Positions 1 through 8,956 of a DNA stretch of 64,000 nucleotides are shown in pieces. The notes beneath the pieces are model-generated. The model searched no databases, was not told the origin of the DNA, and saw only the letters and a list, made by a program, of their open reading frames with translations. Source of the stretch: Oceanobacillus senegalensis (lineage in GTDB: Bacteria > Bacillota > Bacilli > Bacillales > Amphibacillaceae); contig NZ_LT839648.1 of the NCBI RefSeq assembly GCF_900176885.1, positions 1,453,049 through 1,517,048 on the forward strand. Reading direction: 5' to 3'. The position numbers and the translations under genes were made by a program. Numbering within the stretch: position 1 is the first letter of the stretch; the number at the start of each line of letters is the position of its first letter.

Positions 1-73
1 GTAGAGGCTGTAAATGAACCATACCCAATACTGGTTTTTCAACACCGAAAGTACTCTTTAATGAATTTGTCAA
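1..73 (-). CDS. BtpA/SgcQ family protein, N-terminal fragment
   Basis: Only the first 24 codons are inside the window; the gene continues beyond base 1. The start is a TTG at 71-73, preceded by a strong TAAGGAGGAG ribosome site at 80-89. The translated start reads MTNSLKSTFGVEKPVLGMVH, and the block KPVLGMVHLQPL matches the conserved beginning of the BtpA/SgcQ family (TIM-barrel proteins, often beside sugar-catabolic genes). It follows the SDR gene at 149-958 by 75 bases on the same strand, so it is probably the next gene of the LacI-controlled operon. The family call rests on a short N-terminus only; its substrate cannot be told. Confidence 0.6.
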   Translation of the reverse strand, partial: MTNSLKSTFGVEKPVLGMVHLQPL

Positions 74-148
74 ACTAAACTCCTCCTTATTTTATAGAAC
101 ATTTTTATATAGCATGGATTTAACATGGTTGACTATTAGTCATATACT

Positions 149-958
149 TTATTCAATTACATCCATAGGCAGTTTCACATCCGCATCCATACTCGGCGCC
201 CTTAGTTGTGCTGTAAGTCCGCCATCGATGGATAAGATGTGACCTGTGATATATGAAGCTTCCGGTGATGCTAAGAAGCGAACACCTTGACCAACATCTT
301 GAGGCATTCCAAGCCTTCCCAATGGAATAAGACCGTCTGGTGAGGATTCTTCCCCGACAGTAGTTCGGTTTTCTACCCACATAGCTCCAGGCATCACAGC
401 ATTAACTCGGATTTTCCACGGAGCCAGATCAAGTGCCATAGCTCGTGTAGCAGCCTCAATAGCACCTTTTGTCGCGTCATAAGCGACACGATTTCGGTGT
501 GCACGTGTAGCTCCTCCAGAACTCATATTGATAATGTTTCCACCTTCACCTTGATGAACCATCGCCTTTGCCGCCATTTGGCTACAGTGGTATAGGCCAT
601 TAAGGTGGATATTCATTAGATTTTCCCACATGGAGTAGTCTGTCTGTAGGAAATGTCTTTCCGATAGCGGGCCGTGACCTATGCCTGCATTGTTAACAAG
701 CACATCGATACCACCCTGGAAACCGTTGGCTACCTCGAACAGATTTTTTACATCATCACTTGATGAGACATCCGTATATACAAACAGCCCATCGCCACCT
801 GATTCGATGATTTCTTGCACACATCGCTCACCGGCTTCCGCGTCAATATCTGCGATGACTACCGACGCACCAATCTCAGCAAAAGAAAGGGCTATTCCTC
901 GGCCAAGTCCCTTTGATCCACCGGTCACGATAACGCGTTGCTTTACCTTATTACCCAA
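149..958 (-). CDS. SDR family NAD(P)-dependent oxidoreductase
   Basis: A classical short-chain dehydrogenase/reductase of 269 residues. The Rossmann nucleotide site VTGGSKGLGRG is at residues 11-21, the NNAG motif near residue 90, the catalytic Ser in INMSSGG near 147, and the YxxxK pair (YDATK) near 160. The C-terminal ITGHILSIDGG block is typical of the 3-oxoacyl-ACP reductase/glucose dehydrogenase subgroup. The start is TTG with GGAGT upstream; no better ATG exists. It sits between a metallo-hydrolase and a BtpA-family gene on the same strand, downstream of a LacI-type operator, which suggests a catabolic role on a sugar or sugar-acid derivative. The exact substrate is unknown. Confidence 0.9.
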   Translation of the reverse strand: MGNKVKQRVIVTGGSKGLGRGIALSFAEIGASVVIADIDAEAGERCVQEIIESGGDGLFVYTDVSSSDDVKNLFEVANGFQGGIDVLVNNAGIGHGPLSERHFLQTDYSMWENLMNIHLNGLYHCSQMAAKAMVHQGEGGNIINMSSGGATRAHRNRVAYDATKGAIEAATRAMALDLAPWKIRVNAVMPGAMWVENRTTVGEESSPDGLIPLGRLGMPQDVGQGVRFLASPEASYITGHILSIDGGLTAQLRAPSMDADVKLPMDVIE

Positions 959-1120
959 TTTTATTCACACTCCTTCTAAGTACCGTTATTTAAGTGTTTG
1001 TGAAAAAGTAGGTTAACAATTCATTTATTTCCATTTAATCTCTGAATCTATTCAAACGCTAACCTTCTAACGTTCGAGATTTGAAAAGGTTAGATTCACA
1101 TTACTGAGTATTGGTAATAC

Positions 1121-1252
1121 TCAGTTTACAGAAATCCCATAATCTCCTAATTTCTTTTCAAACCATTTCTTCGTGTTTACAAAACTATTGCCAGCAAATT
1201 TCACAAGTGCATTGTCTAACGTTTAACCACCACCTTTAACACTTAGTAACAT
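1121..1252 (-). pseudogene. Short decayed coding remnant between SDR and metallo-hydrolase
   Basis: Reading the minus strand from an ATG at 1250-1252 gives nine codons, then a TAA at 1223-1225, then 33 more open codons (starting TLDNALVKFAGNSF and ending LGDYGISVN) before a TGA at 1121-1123. The second part has normal codon composition, which suggests the decayed end of a former gene in this operon. I do not recognise the family. The remaining bases of the 959-1266 gap show no other gene. A 10-bp perfect hairpin (1103-1125, loop GGT) lies at its end but has no T-run. Confidence 0.3.
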
Positions 1253-1266
1253 GTTCTCTATTTTGA

Positions 1267-2028
1267 CTACTTTGTGAAGACAGATTTCTGTTCCAATTCT
1301 ATTGTGGTATAATCCTCTAGTGTGTCAGAAAACCAACATTGTAAATCGGCTTCTCTTTTATGGAGATACATAGGCTTCCCATTAATCAATTTCATCGGTA
1401 TATCGTGGCCAGGGATTAGAATATTTTCCGGCTTTTCTTTCCACAATTTCCATAGATAATCTATGGAACCTTGGCTTTCCGATAGATTTAACGTCATGTC
1501 CGCATCGCTTGATAAAAGTTCAGCTCTATTTTTTGCTGCATCACCACAAAATATCAAATCATAATCACCATTATCTACCGTGTAGGTTAGGTGTCCTGGT
1601 GTATGGCCTTTTGTTTGATGAGCAACAATCCCAGGAACAACTTCCTCAAGATGATCAACTAATTTTGTTTGTGGGGAACGATTTAATTCCTTTACATATA
1701 GTTCAGGTACATGCCATCCTCCCGCTGGTTCATTTAATGCCCACTCCATATCCACTCGCCCTACTACAATGGTTGCGTTAGGAAACATGGTCCAATTTAC
1801 ACAATGATCCCAATGCGTATGTGTCAATAAAATCATAGTTATATCATCTGGTGACAAACCTTTGTCATGTAACTTCTCTAATAGAAGTGGACGGACACCA
1901 AAACTACCGACGTCAATAATTATATTCTCATCGTTCTGCGACAGCAGTGCCACTGTACTCCAGCCTAACCCTCCGTGAGTTGAGGACTTTCCAGGAAACC
2001 CTTGGATAAATATGTTGTAATCAAACAT
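1267..2028 (-). CDS. MBL-fold metallo-hydrolase, N-acyl homoserine lactonase-like
   Basis: A metallo-beta-lactamase-fold hydrolase of 253 residues. The zinc motif HTHWDH (HxHxDH) is near residue 70, a second His lies in KGHTPGH near residue 140, the bridging Asp in FCGDAAKN near 160, and a final His in IPGHDIP near 207. This set and length fit the AHL-lactonase-like branch of the superfamily. The start ATG has AAAGGAGGAATCTA directly upstream. It is the first gene of the operon under the operator at 2380-2391. Beside an SDR, a BtpA protein and a LacI regulator it more probably opens a sugar lactone or similar ester than a quorum signal, but that is inference. Confidence 0.85.
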   Translation of the reverse strand: MFDYNIFIQGFPGKSSTHGGLGWSTVALLSQNDENIIIDVGSFGVRPLLLEKLHDKGLSPDDITMILLTHTHWDHCVNWTMFPNATIVVGRVDMEWALNEPAGGWHVPELYVKELNRSPQTKLVDHLEEVVPGIVAHQTKGHTPGHLTYTVDNGDYDLIFCGDAAKNRAELLSSDADMTLNLSESQGSIDYLWKLWKEKPENILIPGHDIPMKLINGKPMYLHKREADLQCWFSDTLEDYTTIELEQKSVFTK

Positions 2029-2379
2029 TAGATTCCTCCTTTCATCTATGTAGTAGATTTAGAATAATAAGCCGCACATTTTACCAGAACATTATTATTA
2101 TTCAGAAATTAATGCATACACGTTTATCTAAGTAATTGGTTTCATTTTTGACTAATCTACATTCACAAGTAGTTAAATCATTAAATTCCAGGAAAATATT
2201 AATTTTTTACTTCTGTCTATTATCTCGGTTTGAATCTATGCTTGGTAGATTATAGGATAGATCAACATTCAACAAAGTGATGTTTCAACTATATTTTTAA
2301 GAAGGACTAAAACAACTCCAGCAAAAAGCGAAATACTTTATATAATCAGTCTAGTTGTTATAGCTAATGAGGTTTTTGT

Positions 2380-2391
2380 GGAAACGTTTCC
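2380..2391. promoter_or_regulatory. LacI/CcpA-type operator upstream of the metallo-hydrolase operon
   Basis: A perfect 12-bp palindrome GGAAACGTTTCC. The 16 bases around it (TGGAAACGTTTCCTTA) are identical to those at 3545-3560 in front of the lacI-family gene. It lies about 7-18 bases downstream of the predicted start of transcription, a position where a bound repressor would block transcription. Confidence 0.75.
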
Positions 2392-2404
2392 TTATTCAAC
2401 TCAA

Positions 2405-2433
2405 ATTATACATGCCCGGAAAATTAATTTCAA
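2405..2433 (-). promoter_or_regulatory. SigA-type promoter of the metallo-hydrolase/SDR/BtpA operon
   Basis: On the minus strand: -35 TTGAAA (2428-2433), a 17-base spacer, -10 TATAAT (2405-2410). The operator at 2380-2391 follows at once. The predicted transcript would have a leader of about 370 bases before the metallo-hydrolase; I see no convincing ORF in that leader (2029-2400). Confidence 0.65.
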
Positions 2434-2510
2434 GTGTTTTTAGAAAATTTTAAAATAATATTTGATTACAAATTTATAGATATCCCGTAACAGCTGTGTT
2501 TCTACTCCCT

Positions 2511-3527
2511 TCACCCGGTACTGTAGGGTTCTGCAGTCGATTTTCTTTCCATAAACGTTGGGTAAAATACCAATGATTCTTTATATAATTGTTTTTCCTT
2601 AATTAATTTAACAATAATTTCTATAGCCCTTTGTCCCATTTCTTTAATGGGGGTATGAATGGTTGTCAGCATAGGTGACAATATTTCCGCATATTGTGAG
2701 TCATCAAAACCTACTACTGATAATTGTTCAGGAATATTAATGTTAAGCTCATTTGCCGCTCGATAAACCCCTACAGCAATACTATCGCTACCAGCAAATA
2801 TTGCTGTTGGTCTTCTATTCTTCTGTAATAATTTCAAAGCATTTTTGTATCCACTTTCCATATAAAATTTATCAAATACAACATATTCATCATTTATGGA
2901 AATTCCGTTTTCATTCAATGCGTATTCATATCCTTTATGTCTTTCAACGGATGCATAAGATTCCTTCCCCCCTGAAATAAATGCAATATCCTTATGCCCT
3001 AAATCGATTAGATGGCTCGTTGCTTTATATCCACCATCAAAATTATCAACTAATACTTCATGCACATGTAAGTTGAAAATCTTACTTCCCAGAACAACTA
3101 TAGGAAGATCAGGATATTTTTCTTTCGCATCTTTTATATTTTCAGCTTCGATTTCTGGAGATGAGAAAATGATTCCATCTACCCCTTTCGCAATTAGAAG
3201 ATTGATATACTCTGCCTCTTTTTGCAAATTATTGTCCGTATTACATAAAAAGATATTAAATCCATGTTTACTCGCTTCATCTTCTACAGCTCTGGTCAGA
3301 TCCGAATAAAAAATATTTTTAATGTCAGGTATGATTAACCCAAGCGTTAATGTTTGTTTCTTCGTCATTGCCGCAGCAAGTAGACTCCCTTTATAATCCA
3401 GTTTTTTTACTGCTTGAAGAACTTTTTCTCTTGTTTTTTCGCTTGTATATCCACTATTATTTAATACTCTCGATACGGTTGAAATTGCAACATTAGCTTC
3501 CTTAGCTACTTCTTTTATGGTTACCAC
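2511..3527 (-). CDS. LacI family transcriptional regulator
   Basis: A 338-residue repressor. The N-terminal helix-turn-helix and hinge (TIKEVAKEANVAISTVSRVL, then YTSEKTREKVLQAVKKL) is typical LacI/GalR; residues 60-330 form the periplasmic-binding-like sugar-sensing domain (LGLIIPDIKN, GVDGIIFSSP, LGHKDIAFISGG, VVGFDDSQYAE). It probably binds a sugar or sugar-acid effector in the cytoplasm. Identical palindromes lie before this gene and before the operon at 149-2028, so it very likely represses both itself and that operon. The start has a weak upstream ribosome site (AAGGAGTTG). The inducer cannot be read from the sequence. Confidence 0.92.
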   Translation of the reverse strand: MVTIKEVAKEANVAISTVSRVLNNSGYTSEKTREKVLQAVKKLDYKGSLLAAAMTKKQTLTLGLIIPDIKNIFYSDLTRAVEDEASKHGFNIFLCNTDNNLQKEAEYINLLIAKGVDGIIFSSPEIEAENIKDAKEKYPDLPIVVLGSKIFNLHVHEVLVDNFDGGYKATSHLIDLGHKDIAFISGGKESYASVERHKGYEYALNENGISINDEYVVFDKFYMESGYKNALKLLQKNRRPTAIFAGSDSIAVGVYRAANELNINIPEQLSVVGFDDSQYAEILSPMLTTIHTPIKEMGQRAIEIIVKLIKEKQLYKESLVFYPTFMERKSTAEPYSTG

Positions 3528-3545
3528 GATAAAACAACTCCTTAT

Positions 3546-3557
3546 GGAAACGTTTCC
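3546..3557. promoter_or_regulatory. LacI/CcpA-type operator in front of the lacI-family gene
   Basis: Second GGAAACGTTTCC palindrome, 19 bases upstream of the regulator's start codon, just downstream of promoter-like sequence on the minus strand (TATAAT at 3562-3567; TTGAAG at 3580-3585, which pairs at 17 bases with an overlapping TATAAG). It fits autorepression. Confidence 0.7.
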
Positions 3558-3740
3558 TTATATTATACATTTTATAATTCTTCAACATTCATAGATATCC
3601 TGCCTTTACAGGTCTATCTTGATGAGTATTCATGTTTCTTAACGGTATTAGAAATAAAAATTCTACCAATCCCTATTTTTCTATAATGCCTGTTTGTGAC
3701 TATTATACTAAAAATTTAATTAGGACATACTATGAAGAGA

Positions 3741-3780
3741 TAAAAAAAGAAGCAATAACCTGAAACAGGCTTTTGCTTCT
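3741..3780 (-). terminator. Rho-independent terminator after queE
   Basis: Stem arms AGAAGCAA (3748-3755) and TTGCTTCT (3773-3780) with an inner CCTG/CAGG pair. On the minus strand the hairpin is followed by seven T residues. It ends the queD-queE unit. The rest of 3558-3823 shows nothing else. Confidence 0.8.
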
Positions 3781-3823
3781 CATTTTGCTATTAAGCCACT
3801 GAATAGAATATGAAAAATGGATA

Positions 3824-4549
3824 CTATACCCCTCTTTTATTCCCCCATACAAAAGTATGTAGCTGTGGTAATACCCGAACATCTTTTAATTTTTCGTTTT
3901 GCATGACTTGATTAATCAAATGTTCATATTTAGAAATCAAATAGGCAACCAATTCCGATTGATCTTCTGTTTCCAAATCATCATTACCAACTTGAAGATA
4001 AAGTGGTACGTCTGGGTATCTCGTATGAATCTCTACTGCATATTCTAAATCTGCATCATCAAAAATAACAACTTTTAAACTAAATTTTCCCTTTTGATCC
4101 TGCGTTAATAATTCTATTATACGGTCGAGAATCTCATAGTTTGTTTTCATTAAGGAACTAGGGGGTTTAGGTGAAATGGTTAAGTCGTCAATTTCTGTAA
4201 ACCAAGATTGCCATCTACTTCCCTGTGTTTCAAGTGCTACCTTAATCTGATTTTTATGCAATATATCTATTAAACTATCCATTTGAGGTAAAAGAGCTGG
4301 GTTTCCTCCAGAAATAGTTACATGAGAAAACGTCCTACCGCCTTTTTCCTTTAGGGATTCATATATTTCTTCAGCCGTCATCATTTGAATTGCCTTTTTT
4401 TCTGATCCATCCCAAGTGAATTTTGAATCACACCATGAACAAGAATAATCACACCCTGCTGTTCTTACAAACATGGTTTTCTGACCGATAACCATCCCTT
4501 CCCCTTGAATGGTTGGGCCAAATATTTCAAGTACAGGAATCTTTTTCAT
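3824..4549 (-). CDS. queE: 7-carboxy-7-deazaguanine synthase QueE
   Basis: A radical SAM enzyme that converts 6-carboxy-tetrahydropterin to 7-carboxy-7-deazaguanine in queuosine biosynthesis. The iron-sulfur site is the family-specific CX3CX2C (CDYSCSWC) near residue 32, after the substrate-contacting N-terminus IFGPTIQGEG; the glycine-rich HVTISGGNPAL follows near residue 90. An ATG ten codons upstream (4579) is also open, but the ATG at 4547-4549 has AAAGGAG eight bases away, gives the normal family N-terminus (MKKIPVLE) and overlaps the queD stop as ATGA. That arrangement means translational coupling with queD. Length is about 241 residues, normal. Confidence 0.95.
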   Translation of the reverse strand: MKKIPVLEIFGPTIQGEGMVIGQKTMFVRTAGCDYSCSWCDSKFTWDGSEKKAIQMMTAEEIYESLKEKGGRTFSHVTISGGNPALLPQMDSLIDILHKNQIKVALETQGSRWQSWFTEIDDLTISPKPPSSLMKTNYEILDRIIELLTQDQKGKFSLKVVIFDDADLEYAVEIHTRYPDVPLYLQVGNDDLETEDQSELVAYLISKYEHLINQVMQNEKLKDVRVLPQLHTFVWGNKRGV

Positions 4550-4980
4550 GCTTTTAACTCCTTTGGTCTGTAAATACAATAACTCGTTGGTGTTTCACGT
4601 AGAAAAACTTGTAAACATTTAGGGTTATTAGGTAATGAATCCAAATATTCCTGCACGAGTTCATAGATAGTTCTGGCTAATACCTCACTAGTTGGGAAAA
4701 ATTCGGCATTCTCATTTGAGAATTTGTCGTCATCATTTAATAATCCGTGATCAAAGCGCTTATGAATTAAATCTTTGATTTTCTTAAAATTTACTAAAAA
4801 CCCTGTATGATCTAATTTATCACCAGCAATTGTTATATTCGTAAAGTAAGTGTGCCCATGTGTTACCTGACATTTTCCTGCATCCTCATGTGGGATATAA
4901 TGAGCTGCTGCGAAATGGAAATCCTTATTTATCTCATATTCGAAAGGATGCGTAACAGTAGGGTAAATTTGCTGCATCAT
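4546..4980 (-). CDS. queD: 6-carboxy-5,6,7,8-tetrahydropterin synthase QueD
   Basis: A 144-residue member of the 6-pyruvoyl-tetrahydropterin synthase family that makes the pterin precursor used by QueE. Zinc-binding histidines lie in HFAAAHY and in THGHTYF, with the catalytic Cys in the AGKCQVTHGH segment. The start ATG (of two adjacent) is preceded by GGGGAGG at eight bases. It overlaps queE by four bases. queC and queF, often in the same operon, are not here, so the remaining pathway must be elsewhere. I looked for a preQ1 riboswitch upstream on the minus strand and found none. Confidence 0.93.
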   Translation of the reverse strand: MMQQIYPTVTHPFEYEINKDFHFAAAHYIPHEDAGKCQVTHGHTYFTNITIAGDKLDHTGFLVNFKKIKDLIHKRFDHGLLNDDDKFSNENAEFFPTSEVLARTIYELVQEYLDSLPNNPKCLQVFLRETPTSYCIYRPKELKA

Positions 4981-5330
4981 AATATATTCCTCCCCAATAT
5001 TAATATATTGCGAGGTTCTCTACACTCAAAAAAATGGCTGTTTCGTATATCTTATTGTTTTTGTCACAATCGAAGGATTATGCACAGTAACTTAATTTGT
5101 GCGAACATTGATTTCTGCTCCGGGTAATTACGGGCCTTAGAAACGAATTCAATCTACTCAGAAAAATTCACTTCCTTTAAAAAGAAAAACATTTTCTGCG
5201 TGCGAAAACGCTGTCGAAGCTTTCCTTGTCCTGCGGGTCTTCAGACATGTGCTTTAGCCGTAGGAGGTGACTACCTTCCGCTCTATCACCCATAACAAAA
5301 GTGGATATTAAAATAATTAGAGCACTAAGC

Positions 5331-5449
5331 AGCGGAGGAAATACATGGAGACTCCTGTGGGATGAAAAGCCTAGGTGAGACTATGGAGAGCGTTAGCTCG
5401 GAGCAGGCTCAGCAGCGCCCACGGAAAGCGTAGTGTATTTCCGTAGCGG
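5331..5449. repeat. 119-bp dispersed extragenic repeat, copy 1
   Basis: A 119-base module whose second copy is at 15704-15822; aligned by eye without gaps they differ at about 13 positions. The ends are inverted (GGAAATACA at the left, TGTATTTCC at the right), and internal GGAGACTCC and AGCCTAGG/TAGCTC pieces could fold. No ORF. It occupies the gap between queD and the DUF429 gene. The stretch 5150-5330 in front of it (GCGAAAACGCTGTCGAAGC, then CTGCGGGTC with AGCCGTAGGAG) also has the look of an extragenic repeat but has no second copy here. Confidence 0.7.
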
Positions 5450-5493
5450 TATTAATGTACCATCATATGCATGTCAATTTGTTAGATAACAGC

Positions 5494-5528
5494 CAAAAAA
5501 ATAAACAACACTAAGTAAGGTGTTGTTT
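5494..5528 (-). terminator. Terminator after the DUF429 gene
   Basis: AAACAACAC (5503-5511) pairs with GTGTTGTTT (5520-5528), a nine-base perfect stem with an eight-base loop; on the minus strand it is followed by ATTTTTTTG. It lies about 180 bases beyond the DUF429 stop; the 5529-5706 stretch between holds no gene. Confidence 0.7.
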
Positions 5529-5706
5529 CGTCTCCTTAGTTTTTTATAGAGGGATGGAATTTCGAACCTCTTCCATATAATATTACATTAACCGTAACAT
5601 AATGCTTCATCCTGCACAAGTTTCATGGAGAATACAAAAAATTTAAAATTGCAATTACAGGAATACTTCATATGTGTATCATATTAATTTATTCCAATCA
5701 CCTTCA

Positions 5707-6366
5707 TTAACAACAAAACTCATACGGATGTAGAGGCGGATTAGCAGGGAATTTCCATTTTGGTGTAAATCGTTTATCTTTCCAGTGCCAGGCACCCAAG
5801 GCTGCTGCACAGGCATCCATCGAATGGCTTTGTTTTGCAACAGCTTCTGGAATCCCGATAAGATTTTGTTGCTCTAGCCATTGGAGAAGAACCTTTCGCA
5901 CTTCTAAGTCTTGTTTATAGGTTCGTACATAATCCATTTCACTTGATGACAACCTTGAACCAATCACCCCACCAGGATGCACCTCCACGATGGATATAGG
6001 TTGTGGGAATGATTGTGCTGCGATTTCTCTAGTAAGCTTGATTCCTCTTAATGTTAAGTAAACCATTCGATTTAATGTAGGAGGCATGATGGATCCTGAT
6101 TTCATCCCGATTTTAACTATAAACTTTCTTAATGCACGATCCGATTCCCTGTCCCCTCCACCATCCTCATAGGACAAAGGAGCGTCGATACCGATGACGA
6201 CTTCATCTAAATGTGATTGGGTGGTAACCTCATTTAAGATTTCTTCATCACTCATAGAACTTCTGTATTTTACAAATTTCAATTGTCTATCTTCAACTTC
6301 AAACACGGTAAGTACCGTATCCTTATGGTTACTAGGACCTGATAAATCTATTCCTATAACGCGCAT
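5707..6366 (-). CDS. DUF429 domain protein
   Basis: About 219 residues. The N-terminus MRVIGIDLSGPS and the later IGIDAPLSY with GGGDRESDR and VHPGG are the conserved blocks of DUF429, a family with an RNase H-like fold and no settled function. An ORF continues upstream to 6408, but the ATG at 6366 has GAAGGA nearby and starts exactly at the conserved beta strand. It starts 25 bases after the UvrA-like gene, so the two are probably cotranscribed. No function is proposed. Confidence 0.8.
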   Translation of the reverse strand: MRVIGIDLSGPSNHKDTVLTVFEVEDRQLKFVKYRSSMSDEEILNEVTTQSHLDEVVIGIDAPLSYEDGGGDRESDRALRKFIVKIGMKSGSIMPPTLNRMVYLTLRGIKLTREIAAQSFPQPISIVEVHPGGVIGSRLSSSEMDYVRTYKQDLEVRKVLLQWLEQQNLIGIPEAVAKQSHSMDACAAALGAWHWKDKRFTPKWKFPANPPLHPYEFCC

Positions 6367-6391
6367 CGAATCCTTCTTTCTGTATGTATAC

Positions 6392-8671
6392 CTAAATAAA
6401 ATCTGCATGAACGCCGTGTTTTAACCATTTCGCTGTCGGAGTTTTTGCAGTTAACATATCTTCTGGTGTGCCTTCAAATATAATATTTCCGCCTTTTTTT
6501 CCTCCACCTGGGCCTAATTCAATGACCCAATCGCTCGCCGCGATAAAATCTAAATTATGTTCAATAATAATAACCGAGTTCCCTTTGTTTACAAGCTTCT
6601 GAAATACGTCTAAGAGTTTTCCATAATCGTTCGTGTGCAGCCCTAAGGATGGCTCATCAAGTAGATAGATTTGTCCTTCCCTTTTTAAGTGACTCGCCAG
6701 CTTTAAGCGCTGGATTTCTCCGCCACTTAGCGAGCTTGTTGTCTGTCCTAAAGTGAGATATCCTAGTCCCACTTCCTTTAGCGTATTCACTCTTTTTATC
6801 ATTTTTGGCATGCTAAAATACGTATTTGCTTCCTCTATCGTTAAATCTAGAATCTCTACTATATTTTTATCCTGATAACGATAGGACAGTGCTTTCTCTG
6901 AATATCTCGTACCACCACATGTTTCACAGGGGATGGTTACTGGATCTGCAAAGGCTACGTCTGGCTTTATGATTCCTTTCCCTTTGCAGACAGGACATGC
7001 TCCTAAAGAATTAAAGCTAAATAAGCCGGCTGATTGTCCTGTTTCTTTTGCAAATAGAGCACGAATATCATCCATAATTCCCATATAGGTAGCCAGTGTC
7101 GAACGGCTTGATCTCCCTATACTACCTTGTCCTACCTGGATTGTTTCTGGGTACCTTTCCTTGAATGCTTGCAACATGAGAGAGCTTTTACCTGATCCAG
7201 ATACTCCGCAAATGGTGACAAAGACATTTTTAGGAATAGCTATGCTGATATTTTTTAAATTATGGTTACTTACTCCTTCTAGTGAAAAATAACTAGTCAT
7301 CTCTCTTGGATGGTTGTTTAGTTTTAGCTTGTGGTTTAGGCTTGTGGCGGCATTGGAGGTTTTTAATCCTTCTAATTTCCCCTGATAGACTACTTCTCCT
7401 CCATGTACTCCTGCTCCCGGTCCCATCTCAATGATTTCATCCGCTTCTCGTATGACGGATAGATTATGTTCAATCACAATTACGGTATTATGCTGGTTTT
7501 TCAGACTTTTTAGCATATCGATTAGCATAGTTACTTCCTCTGGATGGAGTCCTGCACTTGGTTCATCGAAAATATAAGTGATGTTATTTAAACTACTTCC
7601 TAAATGATGAGCGATTTTGACCCGTTGCGCTTCACCACTAGACAAGGTACCCATTTTTCTGGAAAGGCTCAAATACCCTAATCCCATCTCTACTAGTCGG
7701 TTGATGTGTGGGATGGTTTGTTGGGCGATTGCTTCCCCCATCGGGTCCTTAATCTTCTCTAGCTCCTCTAGTAATTCCGTTAACTCTAATTGATCGTATT
7801 CCGCGATATTGTAACCATTGATTCGACATTCTAATACCTTGGGGTTTAGACCTGACCCTTGACAGGTTGGGCATAGGGTATGGCTGGATACGGCTAAAAC
7901 ATCATCCTGTGAGACCTGCTTTAGCTTCGAAACATCTCGATGGATATAGAGACGCGTAAATCGAGGCAATAGCCCATCCCACTCATGCTGTTGCGGTCCA
8001 TGCTTAGTATGAAACGGCGCATAGACTGTTTCCCCTTCTTTGGGACCATATAATAGCAGATGACGCTTTTCTTCGGAATAGTCCTTTATCGGTTGATCTG
8101 GATCGAATAATCCGCATGTCATCATCCACCTTCCTTGCCACCCTGAAGGCGATAATGGCTTAAATCTCACCGCATATTCCCGTAGTGACCTATCAAAATC
8201 AATCATTTTATGTAAATCTGGCGCAATAACCTCCCCAAATCCACCACATTCCGGACAGCGACCAAATGAGCTCTGGCTCGAAAATTCAGTAGCAGAGCCA
8301 ACTGGTGGATTCCCTATTCGGGAAAACAGAAGTCGAATCATTGGATGAATATCCATATAGGTACCAACGGTTGAGCGAGAATTGCCTCCCACAGGTTTTT
8401 GCTCGACGACAACGACCGGGCTTAAATGTTGCATCAAATCAGCGTGTGGCCTTTCATACCTTGGCATTTGATACCGGACATAGTGTGGATAGTTCAACGT
8501 CATTTGCCTTCTGCTTTCAGTTGCTAAGGTATCAAAAGCTACCGAACTTTTTCCCGAACCTGAAAGACCAGTAAATACAATGATTTTTTCTTTTGGTATG
8601 TTTAAATCGATATCTTTTAAATTATTTTCCTTCAATCCTCTTAAGATGATTTCATCCTTAATCTCTGACAC
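6392..8671 (-). CDS. UvrA-like ABC ATPase (short UvrA paralogue)
   Basis: About 759 residues with two ABC ATPase halves: Walker A GLSGSGKS near the N-terminus and GVSGSGKS in the second half, signature motifs LSSGEAQR and LSGGEIQR, Walker B YIFDEPSAGLH and YLLDEPSLGLH. Zinc-knuckle pairs (CPECGG, CPTCQG, CPVCKG, CETCGG) sit in the inserts, as in UvrA. Canonical UvrA is about 940 residues; this shorter version belongs to the UvrA-like paralogues, some linked to resistance to DNA-binding drugs, and is unlikely to be the housekeeping UvrA. The frame is open to an ATG at 8758, but that has no ribosome site. I prefer the GTG at 8669-8671 with AGAAGGG upstream. Nothing else is seen in 8672-8956. 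Confidence 0.85.
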   Translation of the reverse strand: MSEIKDEIILRGLKENNLKDIDLNIPKEKIIVFTGLSGSGKSSVAFDTLATESRRQMTLNYPHYVRYQMPRYERPHADLMQHLSPVVVVEQKPVGGNSRSTVGTYMDIHPMIRLLFSRIGNPPVGSATEFSSQSSFGRCPECGGFGEVIAPDLHKMIDFDRSLREYAVRFKPLSPSGWQGRWMMTCGLFDPDQPIKDYSEEKRHLLLYGPKEGETVYAPFHTKHGPQQHEWDGLLPRFTRLYIHRDVSKLKQVSQDDVLAVSSHTLCPTCQGSGLNPKVLECRINGYNIAEYDQLELTELLEELEKIKDPMGEAIAQQTIPHINRLVEMGLGYLSLSRKMGTLSSGEAQRVKIAHHLGSSLNNITYIFDEPSAGLHPEEVTMLIDMLKSLKNQHNTVIVIEHNLSVIREADEIIEMGPGAGVHGGEVVYQGKLEGLKTSNAATSLNHKLKLNNHPREMTSYFSLEGVSNHNLKNISIAIPKNVFVTICGVSGSGKSSLMLQAFKERYPETIQVGQGSIGRSSRSTLATYMGIMDDIRALFAKETGQSAGLFSFNSLGACPVCKGKGIIKPDVAFADPVTIPCETCGGTRYSEKALSYRYQDKNIVEILDLTIEEANTYFSMPKMIKRVNTLKEVGLGYLTLGQTTSSLSGGEIQRLKLASHLKREGQIYLLDEPSLGLHTNDYGKLLDVFQKLVNKGNSVIIIEHNLDFIAASDWVIELGPGGGKKGGNIIFEGTPEDMLTAKTPTAKWLKHGVHADFI

Positions 8672-8956
8672 TTTATCATCCCTTCTGGTTTTACTATTAC
8701 GAAAGTGCCCTTGATACTTGCTGGATAAGACTAGCACTATTATATCCTTTTCCATCATTTAACATAATGATTAGGCATAAGAAAAGTACACGTTTATAAT
8801 TAAAGTGTTTTTTATGTTGTAGGTGAAGGATGATGTTATAAAAATCGAATGTTAGGAAATGATTACGCAGAATGAAAGAAACACCCACTTGATATACCAA
8901 ATACACATTGCGTAAAAAAACAATCTATTAGAAAACAGTCAATAAATAGGTACCGT

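Noticed and set aside
681-1016. Plus-strand ORF of 111 codons opposite the SDR gene.
   Set aside because: It is the complement of a well-conserved SDR coding region and has no ribosome site.
5008-5036. GAGGTTCTCTACACTCAAAAAAATGG on the plus strand in front of queD (split: GAGGTTCTCTACACTC, then AAAAAAATGG) recalls a preQ1-I riboswitch.
   Set aside because: It is on the strand opposite to queD-queE, the stem is only three pairs and the 3' pseudoknot partner is missing.
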